From Bacteroidales bacterium (GTDB lineage Bacteria; Bacteroidota; Bacteroidia; Bacteroidales; FEN-979): a stretch of 33,167 bases of DNA. Both the position numbers and the translations under genes were made by a program. The stretch spans positions 1 to 33,167 of the forward strand of contig PLMO01000162.1 of the NCBI GenBank assembly GCA_003142515.1, in the 5' to 3' direction. The notes below the pieces were generated by a model. It was not told the DNA's origin. It did not search any database and saw only the letters and a list, made by a program, of their open reading frames with translations. This document shows positions 9,168 through 17,554 of this stretch, one piece after another; within the stretch, counting starts at the first letter, position 1; the number at the start of each line of letters is the position of its first letter.

Positions 9168-10349
9168 TTAGCTCCAAACTCCGGCAATCTTCGTCCCGCA
9201 AAACTTACAGGCAGAATCTTTTATATAGTTATTGAGAATGGTAAACCCTCTACGTTCCACAACCATCTTTTTACAGTTTGGACAATAGGTATTTTCCGCA
9301 GGAGAGCCCGGAACATTGCCAATATAAACATATTTTATCCCCGATTTTAGAGCGATCTCCCGCGCTTTTTCCAAGATGTCAAGCGGGGTGTAAGGAAGAT
9401 CTTTCAGCTTATACAACGGAAAGAACCTGCTGAAGGACAGAGGTGTTTCCTCGAAGCCGGATTTTGCCAGCCAGTCGCACATCTGCGTGATCATATCGGG
9501 TTTATCAGTCCAGCCAGGAACAACCAGATTGATGATCTCCAGCCAGACTCCTTCTTCCTTAATAATTTTCAATGAATTCATCACCGGTTGTAAGGAGCCG
9601 CCGTTCAGTTTTTCATAGATCTCCTCGTTGAACCCCTTCAGGTTGATGCTTGCCGCATCAAGGTATTTACAAAGGTCGCGCAATGGTTTTTCATTAATGA
9701 ACCCGTTGGATACCAGAATGTTTTTCAATCCTCTTGCCCTGACAAATTTAGCGCTGTCAAACATGTATTCATAAAATGCAATGGGTTCGGCATAGGTATA
9801 GGCAACCGACCTGCAACCATTCTGAACCGCTTCTTCCATCACTTTCACCGGCATCAGGTCCATATTTGTCGTCTTTCTCGGACTTTCCTGGGAGATTTCC
9901 CAGTTCTGGCAGTTCAGACAGGCGAATGTACATCCCGCCGTAGCAATGGAGAAGCTGTGAGAAGAAGGAAGAAAATGGAACAAAGGCTTTTTCTCAATGG
10001 GATCGACATGCACAGAACAAGGATTTCCGTAAGCGATTGAGTATAGTTTCCCATCCTTGACCATATGGGTGCGGCAGAGGCTATCCTGTCCTTCCTTGAG
10101 TTGGCAGTTGTTCGGACATATCTGGCATTTGACACCTCTGGCTGTTTGAATGGAATAAGGAGATTCGCGGATATATTTTCCCAGGTCAGCAACCGGCTCA
10201 GAGGAAGAATTTCTTTCTTTATTGATCATCCCTTTCGCCAGCGCCCTGGCTGTACCCACACTTGCAGCAGCGGCGCCAAGTCCTAAAACACTATAGCGTA
10301 AAAAATCCCTTTTTGATATTTTTTTTGCCATCTTTTTCTTTTCTTTCAT
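9168..10349 (-). CDS. amrS: AmmeMemoRadiSam system radical SAM enzyme with Tat-like leader
   Basis: The 393-residue protein has the radical SAM cluster motif CTFACLNC (CxxxCxxC) within TAGCTFACLNCQNWE. Before it is a Cys-rich segment CQICPNNCQLKEGQDSLC, and at the C-terminus two CxxC pairs (CPNC and CKFC) form a zinc-ribbon-like tail. This is the layout of the AmmeMemoRadiSam radical SAM protein. The N-terminus is SKRDFLR followed by a hydrophobic stretch and ALA, resembling a twin-arginine signal with Lys-Arg instead of Arg-Arg. The enzyme could therefore be exported folded with its iron-sulfur cluster. The reaction is not established. It lies 185 bases downstream of the spermidine-synthase-like gene on the same strand, with the MEMO-AMMECR1 fusion just beyond. 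Confidence 0.9.
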   Translation of the reverse strand: MKEKKKMAKKISKRDFLRYSVLGLGAAAASVGTARALAKGMINKERNSSSEPVADLGKYIRESPYSIQTARGVKCQICPNNCQLKEGQDSLCRTHMVKDGKLYSIAYGNPCSVHVDPIEKKPLFHFLPSSHSFSIATAGCTFACLNCQNWEISQESPRKTTNMDLMPVKVMEEAVQNGCRSVAYTYAEPIAFYEYMFDSAKFVRARGLKNILVSNGFINEKPLRDLCKYLDAASINLKGFNEEIYEKLNGGSLQPVMNSLKIIKEEGVWLEIINLVVPGWTDKPDMITQMCDWLAKSGFEETPLSFSRFFPLYKLKDLPYTPLDILEKAREIALKSGIKYVYIGNVPGSPAENTYCPNCKKMVVERRGFTILNNYIKDSACKFCGTKIAGVWS

Positions 10350-10358
10350 TTGCCCTCA

Positions 10359-10396
10359 GGCCGGGCGGCCTTCGTAAATTTCCCGAGTACTCGGGA
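10359..10396. repeat. Two palindromes in the amrS upstream region
   Basis: GGCCGGGCGGCC at 10359-10370 and the perfect 16-base palindrome TCCCGAGTACTCGGGA at 10381-10396. They lie just before the amrS start on the minus strand. They could be operators, attenuators or members of a dispersed palindrome family. Confidence 0.5.
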
Positions 10397-10473
10397 TGCG
10401 GAATCTAGTTATCACACCTCACCCCCTCCAGAGGTTGACTAATAAGTAAGGTTTTTCTTTAGAACTTTTTAAT

Positions 10474-10487
10474 CACCCCCACGGGGG
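10474..10487. repeat. CCCCC-ACG-GGGGG-type hairpin
   Basis: A CACCCCCACGGGGGG stem lies in the gap between amrS and the spermidine-synthase-like gene. It is similar to the other ACCCC...GGGGT palindromes in the window. Confidence 0.45.
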
Positions 10488-10534
10488 GCGAGGTCAATTT
10501 ACCCTGTCAGGCTCGAAGTTTTCCGACCCTAAAG

Positions 10535-12673
10535 TTACAACTTTTTCTGCCCGAGATAAAGGAATCCTGCACTAAAAAGATTCATCGCAACCATGACCAG
10601 GCTGGAAGCTACAAAACCCAGGAAAGGAAGCAGCAACAAGGTTGTAACAATCGCCCCTATGGCCGATCCGAAAAGGTCAGCAGAATAATTGAATGATGTT
10701 CTTAGGGTGATATCCTTGCCGCCAACGGCTGATGCCAGCGAAAACTCCAGGCCAATGATGAAAGAAAGGATCAGTGTCAAAAAGACGAATACAATCTGAA
10801 CCATCATCACCGGTATTCCGGGCAGGTTCAAAGCCAGGATGATAAAAGGAAAACCTAGGGAAAATAAGGCCAGGCAGATTTGGATATGAATGTATTTTTT
10901 TTCGGTAGGAACAGGAACCATCCGGTTGAATGAGAAGGCGCCAAGGGCAAGTCCTGCCATGAACAAGGCAAGGATGATCCCGGTTGCAAGGAAAACATAT
11001 CCATAGATGACCTGGAATGAAACCAGGATCAACAGTTCGAGGGATGAAGCTGTAAAACCGCCGGTAAAAAGTCCCAGACTGATCCTGTTCAGACTGATAA
11101 AGACGAAGAAAAGCAATACCAGGATCACGATCCCGGCTGCCAGCATGTTCCATTCAAACATGGAAGTCCAGTACCGCAACTGCTGAAAAAAGGCCACTGG
11201 CCTGAAATCGCTGTTCACCTCTGCATTTTTATCCAGGTGTGAATGGATATATTCACTTCGTTCTTTCAGCGAATTTTCATCCAGGTACCAGGAATTCACG
11301 TAGAGGTTGGAGATACCGCGACAGGCAATCATTGAGTCGATTTCCTGAGACAGGGTGCTGTCGGAAGCGAGGAAATAGTTTTTTTGTCCCGGAAGGATCA
11401 GCACATTCTGAAACCGGGTTTTCATGGTTTGAACCAATGTTGAATTCGTCCGGGCAGCTGATTTGCTCACATAATCCGATGTGGTGGGCAAACTTTCACA
11501 AACAACGGCGCCGGGGGTAAGCACCTGTTTCAGTTCCATGAGGAATTCACGGGAATAAAAACGATTAATCAGAAGTGTGGAAGGTTCGGGCAGGTTTACC
11601 AGAACGACATCATATTTTTCTTTGGTTTGCCGGATAAAACGCCGTGCATCCCCATGAATAATATGAATCCTTTTATCATCAAGGATCTTCGAATACCTTT
11701 GTCCAAGCTTGATCAACCCGGGATCGAGCTCGACATAATCGATCCGGAGGGGATGGTATTTCAGAATTTCAGTTATCGTGCCGGAAATTCCCCCGGAAAT
11801 CAGCAATATTTTCTTTGGAACGGGATGCTGAATCATGGCAAAATGAACGGATTCTTCATTCACGATTTCATTGTTGGAAGAAAAGAGCAGCAGCCCGTTT
11901 TCGAAATAATTGAGCTGACCAGCATTCATGGTCACATCCAGTTTTCCATAGGAAGTATTTTTATGGAAGATCAGATGCTGTCCAGGATAATACAGTTTCC
12001 CCGTATACGTGTCAAGATCTGCAAAAAAAGGAAGCACCATAAAAATCAAGCATACCGGGACCATAATGATCTTTTGTGGTCTGATTCCGCAAGTGACGGA
12101 AAAGAGCATGCAAACTAGCAGGTTGATGACCAGCAGGATGCGAAGTCCATCAAACATCCCGGAAAATTTCAGAATATAAATATTAACCAATAATCCAGCG
12201 AACATTCCACCCACCGATTCGATAGCGTAGGAACCGGAGGTGGCATTCTTTCTTGTCATTTCCGACAGTTCATGGACATAGGCAACAAACAAAAATCCGT
12301 TGAGCAGGCAGAATGGCAGTTGGAAAAGGAACATGGAACGGATAACGGGGATGAGCCCGGGCACACTTCCCGAGGGGAGGGAGATTGCTTTCCAGAGATC
12401 GAGTTTCAACAGCATCAGCATCGGAAGAAGGGAGAACAGGAATTGCAGGAATAGGAGAAAAGGGATCTTACCTTTCATCCTTCCGAAGAACCTGCCGATG
12501 TATGCACCAGCGCCCGTGAGCAGCATCCAGTTCGCCATGACTATGCCGATGACAAGTTCATTGCCGTTTAAGACAGAGAAGCATTCACGGATCAGGAAAA
12601 TCTGTGTGGCAAGCGAAGAAAAGCCCAGGATGAACAAAGAAATTCGCAAAGTATTTTCAAATCTGATTTTCAT
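10535..12673 (-). CDS. Polytopic membrane protein with spermidine-synthase-like domain
   Basis: The 712-residue protein has about seven N-terminal membrane helices (residues 10-220). A soluble methyltransferase-fold domain of spermidine synthase type follows (about 225-470). A second membrane bundle of similar size ends the protein (about 515-705). The soluble domain shows ESVHFAMIQHP, the SAM-type glycine loop LLISGGISGT, YVELDPGLIKLGQ and HGDARRFI. At the catalytic position, where spermidine synthases have Asp in a DxxDP motif, this protein has VNLPEP with Asn360. A normal aminopropyl transfer is therefore doubtful. It lies between amrS and the divergent MEMO-AMMECR1 gene, which suggests a link to the AmmeMemoRadiSam system. 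Its promoter overlaps that of 12704. Confidence 0.85.
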   Translation of the reverse strand: MKIRFENTLRISLFILGFSSLATQIFLIRECFSVLNGNELVIGIVMANWMLLTGAGAYIGRFFGRMKGKIPFLLFLQFLFSLLPMLMLLKLDLWKAISLPSGSVPGLIPVIRSMFLFQLPFCLLNGFLFVAYVHELSEMTRKNATSGSYAIESVGGMFAGLLVNIYILKFSGMFDGLRILLVINLLVCMLFSVTCGIRPQKIIMVPVCLIFMVLPFFADLDTYTGKLYYPGQHLIFHKNTSYGKLDVTMNAGQLNYFENGLLLFSSNNEIVNEESVHFAMIQHPVPKKILLISGGISGTITEILKYHPLRIDYVELDPGLIKLGQRYSKILDDKRIHIIHGDARRFIRQTKEKYDVVLVNLPEPSTLLINRFYSREFLMELKQVLTPGAVVCESLPTTSDYVSKSAARTNSTLVQTMKTRFQNVLILPGQKNYFLASDSTLSQEIDSMIACRGISNLYVNSWYLDENSLKERSEYIHSHLDKNAEVNSDFRPVAFFQQLRYWTSMFEWNMLAAGIVILVLLFFVFISLNRISLGLFTGGFTASSLELLILVSFQVIYGYVFLATGIILALFMAGLALGAFSFNRMVPVPTEKKYIHIQICLALFSLGFPFIILALNLPGIPVMMVQIVFVFLTLILSFIIGLEFSLASAVGGKDITLRTSFNYSADLFGSAIGAIVTTLLLLPFLGFVASSLVMVAMNLFSAGFLYLGQKKL

Positions 12674-12677
12674 ACAC

Positions 12678-12704
12678 TAACTTTGTAGAGAAGTACCAAA
12701 GTTA
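12678..12704. promoter_or_regulatory. Overlapping divergent promoters with mirrored TAACTTTG boxes
   Basis: TAACTTTG at 12678-12685 on the plus strand is a perfect TAnnTTTG, 18 bases before the ATG at 12704. The minus strand reads the same TAACTTTG at 12704-12697, 23 bases before the other ATG. The boxes form an AACTTTG/CAAAGTT inverted repeat with an 11-base spacer. A weak -33-like ATTG for the minus promoter lies 20 bases upstream of its box. Confidence 0.5.
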
Positions 12705-14224
12705 TGAAAAATATGCAAAAAATTCAATCCTGGTTTTGGCTGGTTCTCATATTTGTTTTGATTGAATCCGGCTGCCGTTCGCAGGAAAGTAAAACAATCC
12801 CGGCGCTGGTCGACCGGCCGATGGCCGCTGCAGGAAGTTTTTACCCGTCTGATCCGGCAGAGCTCCGGGCGCTGCTGGGTAACCTGTTCTCAAAAGCAAA
12901 ACCTGCATCCGCCAAAGATGTCATTGCCATCATCTGCCCGCATGCCGGCTATGAGTTCTCAGGAGTCGTGGCCGCGAGCAGCTACAATCAACTTGATCCC
13001 GGGAAACAATATGATAATGTTTTCATAATCGGATCGAGCCATCATATTGCCTTTATGGGCGCATCCATCTATAATGTGGGAGATTACCAGACACCATTGG
13101 GAAAAATCAAGGTGAACATCGATCTTGCAAATAAACTGATCAAAGAAAATGCAGTATTCTCTTACAACCCGGATGCCGACCGGAATGAACACAGCATCGA
13201 GGTTCAGGTGCCGTTCCTGCAGTATTACCTGAAGAAAAGCTTTACCCTGGTTCCGATCATTTTGGGGACGCAATCGACAGAGTCGTGCAGGAAGATTGCC
13301 CGTGCGCTGAAACCTTACCTGAACGGGAATAATCTGTTTGTGATCAGCAGCGATTTTTCACACTATCCACCTTACAATGATGCCCTGAAGGTGGATAAAA
13401 ACACCTGTGATGCCATCCTCACCAATCAACCGGACCGGCTGCTCAGCACCTTAAAAGAAAATGAAGAAAAGAATGTAACAAACCTTGCGACCAGTTTGTG
13501 CGGGTGGACATCGGTACTTACGCTGCTCTATATGACGGAAGGCGACCCCGGCATTGCAATGACCCCGGTTTATTATCAAAACTCAGGTGATTCGAAATTC
13601 CAGGATAAAAGCCAGGTGGTCGGGTACTGGTCGATCGTGCTCTCAAAGAAGAATAAACCAATTCCGTCTTCTCACAGTTTTAATCTCACCGACAAAGACA
13701 AGAAAGAACTGCTGAAGATCGCCAGAAATACCCTTGTCCAATATATCTGCAATAATAAAATTCCCGAGATCAATCCTTCCGGGTTTTCAGCAACATTGAA
13801 AACACCCTGCGGCGCCTTCGTCACCCTAAATGAAAATAGCATTCTCAGGGGTTGTGTCGGCTGTTTCAACGCGGAAGAACCTCTTTACAAGGTGATCCAG
13901 CAGATGGCCATCGCTTCTTCAACCCAGGATAATCGTTTTCCACCTGTCGATCCAAAAGAGGTCAGCGGGATTTCGATCGAAATTTCTGTCCTTTCACCCA
14001 TGAAGAAGATCAGTTCCATTGATGAGATCGTGTTGGGAAAACATGGGATCTATATCAAAAAGGGTTCCCATTCAGGAACATTTTTACCGCAGGTAGCTAC
14101 CGGGACAGGATGGAGCAAAGAAGATTTTCTCGGGCATTGTTCGCGTGATAAAGCCGGCCTGGGCTGGAACGGCTGGAAGGATGCTGATATTTACATTTAC
14201 GAGGCAACTGTTTTTTCTGAGTAG
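12704..14224 (+). CDS. MEMO-AMMECR1 fusion (AmmeMemoRadiSam proteins B and A)
   Basis: The 506-residue protein has a hydrophobic leader (residues 10-21) followed by SGC, which could be a loose lipobox (Cys24). The MEMO domain (about 35-315) shows CPHAGYEFSG (His80), IGSSHHIAFMGA (His113, His114), HSIEVQVPFLQYY and SSDFSHY (Asp217, His220). An AMMECR1 domain (about 335-505) follows, with CGAFVTLNENSILRGCVGCF and the C-terminal LPQVATGTGWSKEDFL. The fusion joins two of the three conserved components of the AmmeMemoRadiSam system; the radical SAM partner lies 2.4 kb away. Biochemical function is not established. Unlike the MEMO protein at 3491, all canonical His positions are kept. Confidence 0.92.
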   Translation: MKNMQKIQSWFWLVLIFVLIESGCRSQESKTIPALVDRPMAAAGSFYPSDPAELRALLGNLFSKAKPASAKDVIAIICPHAGYEFSGVVAASSYNQLDPGKQYDNVFIIGSSHHIAFMGASIYNVGDYQTPLGKIKVNIDLANKLIKENAVFSYNPDADRNEHSIEVQVPFLQYYLKKSFTLVPIILGTQSTESCRKIARALKPYLNGNNLFVISSDFSHYPPYNDALKVDKNTCDAILTNQPDRLLSTLKENEEKNVTNLATSLCGWTSVLTLLYMTEGDPGIAMTPVYYQNSGDSKFQDKSQVVGYWSIVLSKKNKPIPSSHSFNLTDKDKKELLKIARNTLVQYICNNKIPEINPSGFSATLKTPCGAFVTLNENSILRGCVGCFNAEEPLYKVIQQMAIASSTQDNRFPPVDPKEVSGISIEISVLSPMKKISSIDEIVLGKHGIYIKKGSHSGTFLPQVATGTGWSKEDFLGHCSRDKAGLGWNGWKDADIYIYEATVFSE

Positions 14225-14228
14225 CATA

Positions 14229-17120
14229 CTACCGGTCACAGAGATTGACGAAATCACAGTTCTCACATCGTTTCACATCTTCCGTCTGCGAAAATGGAAT
14301 ACTGAAGTCATAAACTTCTTCCAGGATCTCTTTCAGTATCTTTTCAAATTCGGCCAGGTCCTCCTCCCCAATCAACGATCCATTTTTTTCTATAGAGGTG
14401 AGGGATGGAACCTGCATAAATCCTTCATTCAGTCTCCGCAAAGAGATGATGCCAGCTCTGATATCTACCGTTTTTTCACTTCTTCCATGCCGGAAAAGAT
14501 ATGCATAGGTGTATAGCTGTACAATTTTTCCCAGGTCAGAATCCTCTTTGAGTTCGTTCCAATCCGCGAACTTCAGTGCGGAAGGAGAAACGCTCCCGCT
14601 CTTGTAATCGATGATCCTCCACTCCTCTCCTATCCTGTCAATCCGGTCGACAAACCCCCTGAGTTTAACATCCAGGATCTTATCACCAAAACCGATCTCA
14701 ATCCTGTCTGCCAATGGTTTTTCAAGGTAAGCGACCGTGACAGCAGATCCTTCTTTCCTGAGGTCACCAATCCGTTCTTTTTCTTTTTCCAGGAATTTCT
14801 TTACCAGGATACTGGCTACCCTGACCAGCAACAGGTTCTTCCCATAAGCCACATCCGATCCTTTGAACTTTTTCTTAAATGCATCATCGAGCGTTGCCTG
14901 GTAAAGGGTCAGCATCTTATCGATGGCTTCTTCCGTTAAAACTATTTCCTGGTATGGCCTGTAAAGCTTTTCGAGGGTTTCATGGATCGCCAGCCCAAGC
15001 ACCTGCGAATCGATGGTTTCTTCCACCTCCTTATCTTCACGCAATCCGAGAAGATCCTGTAAATAAAACTTAAGGGAACACTGGATATAATTGTTCAACG
15101 AAGTGGGAGCAAACCCGGTTTCCGCTTTCTTCATAAGCATTTCCGCGACCTCTCCGGTCTTTGGCACCTTAAGGTCCGGAAACGATGAAGTTTTTAGTGG
15201 GGAGGTTACCAGGATCTCCTCTTCGATGCTAATGTTGGGATTGTAAGTTCGCAATTCCTGCTGGATCTGCTTGACGAACCTGCTTTTTTCGCCGCCTCCC
15301 AGTTCATCGCTTTCGGTATTATAAAGAAGATATACCTGCTTTGCCCGTTGGATCAGGCGGTAAAAATGATAGGCATAGATCGCATTTTTATACTGATAGG
15401 TCGGAAGGCGGAAATGACGGCGGATATCGAAGGGGATGAACGACTGGGTGGTTTTTCCGCTGGGAATCAGATCTTCATTGACAGAGAGCAGAATCAGGTT
15501 ATCGAAATCGAGGGTTCGGGTTTCCAACATTCCCATCATTTGCAGTCCACGCAATGGCTCGCCGTAGAATGGCAGAGAGGTAAAACCTGCCAGCTGGTTG
15601 AACAGTGAATGAAAAACCTTCAGGTTTTTGATGGCATTATATTTTTCAATCAGGGTTGAAAGACGGTAGATGATCCGGGAAAAAGCGTACAGGAACTCCA
15701 CTTCTATCTGTGCCGACCGGGATTCTTTTTCTTTTTCCCCGGAGATAAAGCCATCACGCAAATGTGCGATGATCTTCCGGAGCGATTCGATGGTTTTAAC
15801 AGGATCCTGCCAGGATTCGAATACCGGTTCCAGGAAACCGAGGCTCCCGGCGAAGATTCCTGTTCCCGATTGGATCAGTTCCTCTTTCCCAAGGAAAACA
15901 CGGCTTCCTGCACGTATTTCAGCAATCAGGTCTTCCAGGATAAAAATATTCCCTTTAAGAAGTGTTCCCGCCATCCGCGCTGCATATGGATGCTGAAGCA
16001 CCCTAAGAATATCACGATAATAGAATTTCTCTTTCCCCTGTGATCCTGATCTTTCAAAACGGGATGTGTTTTCGTGCATCCTGAAGATTGTATCGAAGAG
16101 GTCATACACAGGCGTCTGCCGGAGTGGAAGTCCCATGGTGATATTCAGTTCTTTCACGACCGGCGGAAGCGAGTTTAATACCGGGATAAGAACCTGTTCA
16201 TCCATCATTACCACGGCCGTATCCTCTGCACGATGATCCTTGAGGAGCTGACCAGACAATAGTTCGCCACAGAGTTTTGCCTGTCCCACATGGTATGGAA
16301 CTCCGATGATCCTGATTTTCGCAGATGATGCTGCAAAATCCTTTTCAATCCAGTTAAAAGGCTGATTCTTCCATTTCCTTTTCCACATCCTGAGAAAAAA
16401 TCCGGCTTCCTGTTTTTCATCCTCCATATAATAGGCATCCGCATCCCACAACATTTCCGTTTTTCCAAGAGAAACCAGGCTGTCAATAATCACTTCTTCG
16501 GCCTTTGTCAATGCATTAAATCCGGCAAAGATGATCTTTTCCCAGGTTATTTTTTCGAGGAGTTTACCGATCTGTCCAGCCGTTTTCCGGAAAAGAAGGC
16601 CGGGATATGCCAGGTTGGAGGAGAGCAGGCGAATGCCCAATTGTTCATGGTAGGTGTAAAGGGAATTGAAAAAACGGAGGTACTGCTTTTCAAAATCTGT
16701 GAGTGGTCTGTTGTCGAGGTTCCAGACGGATAGCGCTTTTGCTTCATTCAGGAAACTGAAAAGATCTTTTGCATCGACGAGGTAACTGTCAATCTCATTG
16801 AAATCACCCAGGAGCTGCTGTGCCCAGCTGGTGAATTCGTCGAAAGGCTGTGCATTCTGGCCTTCCAGTTCTTTATGGATCTCATATAATTCGAATAAAA
16901 CCTGTGTCGGATCACAAATGCGCAGTCCGGAGATGTTGATCAGAAAATCTTCGATTGAAAAAATGGCCGGTGACCAGATGGTTTTACCAATGCTGTTTCC
17001 AAGATATTTCTGAAGAAACAAGCCGGCCCTGCGGTTGGGAAGAACGATACAGAGATCGGAGATCTTATCACCGTAGGTCTTGTAAAGATGATCAGCCGTT
17101 TTCTCTAAGAACCTTGTCAT
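14229..17120 (-). CDS. AddB-like PD-(D/E)XK exonuclease subunit
   Basis: The 963-residue protein starts with CIVLPNRRAGLFLQKYLG, the Bacteroidetes counterpart of the AddB N-terminus. No Walker A motif is visible, so the helicase-like part is probably inactive. The C-terminal nuclease domain has LAIHETLEKLYRPY, GFVDRIDRIGEEWRIIDYKSG (the D and DxK catalytic residues), and a four-cysteine iron-sulfur site: Cys in CSLKFYLQDLLG plus CENCDFVNLC at the end. Such proteins pair with an AddA/UvrD-type helicase-nuclease for double-strand break repair and Chi-regulated resection. No addA is in the window; the gene upstream is separated by a repeat-rich gap. It is convergent with the MEMO-AMMECR1 gene, with only 4 bases between the stops. 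Confidence 0.88.
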   Translation of the reverse strand: MTRFLEKTADHLYKTYGDKISDLCIVLPNRRAGLFLQKYLGNSIGKTIWSPAIFSIEDFLINISGLRICDPTQVLFELYEIHKELEGQNAQPFDEFTSWAQQLLGDFNEIDSYLVDAKDLFSFLNEAKALSVWNLDNRPLTDFEKQYLRFFNSLYTYHEQLGIRLLSSNLAYPGLLFRKTAGQIGKLLEKITWEKIIFAGFNALTKAEEVIIDSLVSLGKTEMLWDADAYYMEDEKQEAGFFLRMWKRKWKNQPFNWIEKDFAASSAKIRIIGVPYHVGQAKLCGELLSGQLLKDHRAEDTAVVMMDEQVLIPVLNSLPPVVKELNITMGLPLRQTPVYDLFDTIFRMHENTSRFERSGSQGKEKFYYRDILRVLQHPYAARMAGTLLKGNIFILEDLIAEIRAGSRVFLGKEELIQSGTGIFAGSLGFLEPVFESWQDPVKTIESLRKIIAHLRDGFISGEKEKESRSAQIEVEFLYAFSRIIYRLSTLIEKYNAIKNLKVFHSLFNQLAGFTSLPFYGEPLRGLQMMGMLETRTLDFDNLILLSVNEDLIPSGKTTQSFIPFDIRRHFRLPTYQYKNAIYAYHFYRLIQRAKQVYLLYNTESDELGGGEKSRFVKQIQQELRTYNPNISIEEEILVTSPLKTSSFPDLKVPKTGEVAEMLMKKAETGFAPTSLNNYIQCSLKFYLQDLLGLREDKEVEETIDSQVLGLAIHETLEKLYRPYQEIVLTEEAIDKMLTLYQATLDDAFKKKFKGSDVAYGKNLLLVRVASILVKKFLEKEKERIGDLRKEGSAVTVAYLEKPLADRIEIGFGDKILDVKLRGFVDRIDRIGEEWRIIDYKSGSVSPSALKFADWNELKEDSDLGKIVQLYTYAYLFRHGRSEKTVDIRAGIISLRRLNEGFMQVPSLTSIEKNGSLIGEEDLAEFEKILKEILEEVYDFSIPFSQTEDVKRCENCDFVNLCDR

Positions 17121-17128
17121 AGCTGCAG

Positions 17129-17233
17129 GTTATTAGGTATTAGGTATTAGGTATTCGTTATTCGTTGTTCGTTATTCGTTATTCTTTATTCGTTGTTCAA
17201 TGTTCAATATTCAAAATCTAAAATCTAAAATCG
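17129..17233. repeat. Degenerate heptamer array, 15 units
   Basis: Fifteen consecutive 7-base units drift gradually in sequence: GTTATTA, GGTATTA (2 copies), GGTATTC, then GTTATTC and GTTGTTC variants, AATGTTC, AATATTC and AAAATCT (2). The period is exact through the array. It begins 8 bases before the addB-like start codon (upstream on the minus strand), so its leader or promoter must lie within or beyond it. Confidence 0.75.
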
Positions 17234-17329
17234 GGGTTCCCCTCCCCCTTCCCCTCCCCGTGCTGACCAGAAACTATGTTCAAATATTTTCATGGGGAGG
17301 GGTGGTGCTATTTATGGGTTTCCGTGTTT

Positions 17330-17464
17330 CTACAAATATGTGACCCCTACAGGGTCATGGGGTTAATTAATATTCCCTTCATTCTACAAATATGTGACTC
17401 CTACGGTGTCAGGGTTATTTAATTATTCCCTTCATTCTATAAATATTTGACCCCTACGGGGTCA
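17330..17464. repeat. Three imperfect direct repeats of about 54 bases carrying a GACCCCTACGGGGTC palindrome
   Basis: Units start at 17330, 17384 and 17437, each with CTACAAATATGTGACCCC or a close variant followed by CTACGGGGTCA. Units 1 and 2 are 54 and 53 bases; unit 3 is cut after the palindrome. Unit 2 has GACTCCTACGGTGTCA, where two changes preserve part of the stem. The 434-base gap 17121-17554 holds only this cluster, the two flanking heptamer arrays and a C-rich stretch near 17236-17260; I see no gene in it. Confidence 0.7.
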
Positions 17465-17505
17465 TCGAATCCCATGAAATATATTTTTCAATCTATTGTA
17501 TTGAC

Positions 17506-17554
17506 CTATACCCAATACCTAATACCCAATAACAAATTCATTATCAATTTTCAA
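17506..17554. repeat. Degenerate heptamer array, 7 units
   Basis: Units CTATACC, CAATACC, TAATACC, CAATAAC, AAATTCA, TTATCAA, TTTTCAA. The last unit ends directly at the stop codon of the minus-strand phosphodiesterase gene. Confidence 0.6.

Noticed and set aside
14145-16043. Several plus-strand frames of 60-125 codons
   Set aside because: They are shadows of the AddB-like gene on the minus strand.
17129-17554. Possible CRISPR array
   Set aside because: The heptamer units have no spacers, and the 54-base units are nearly identical along their whole length with no unique spacer; no cas gene is present.
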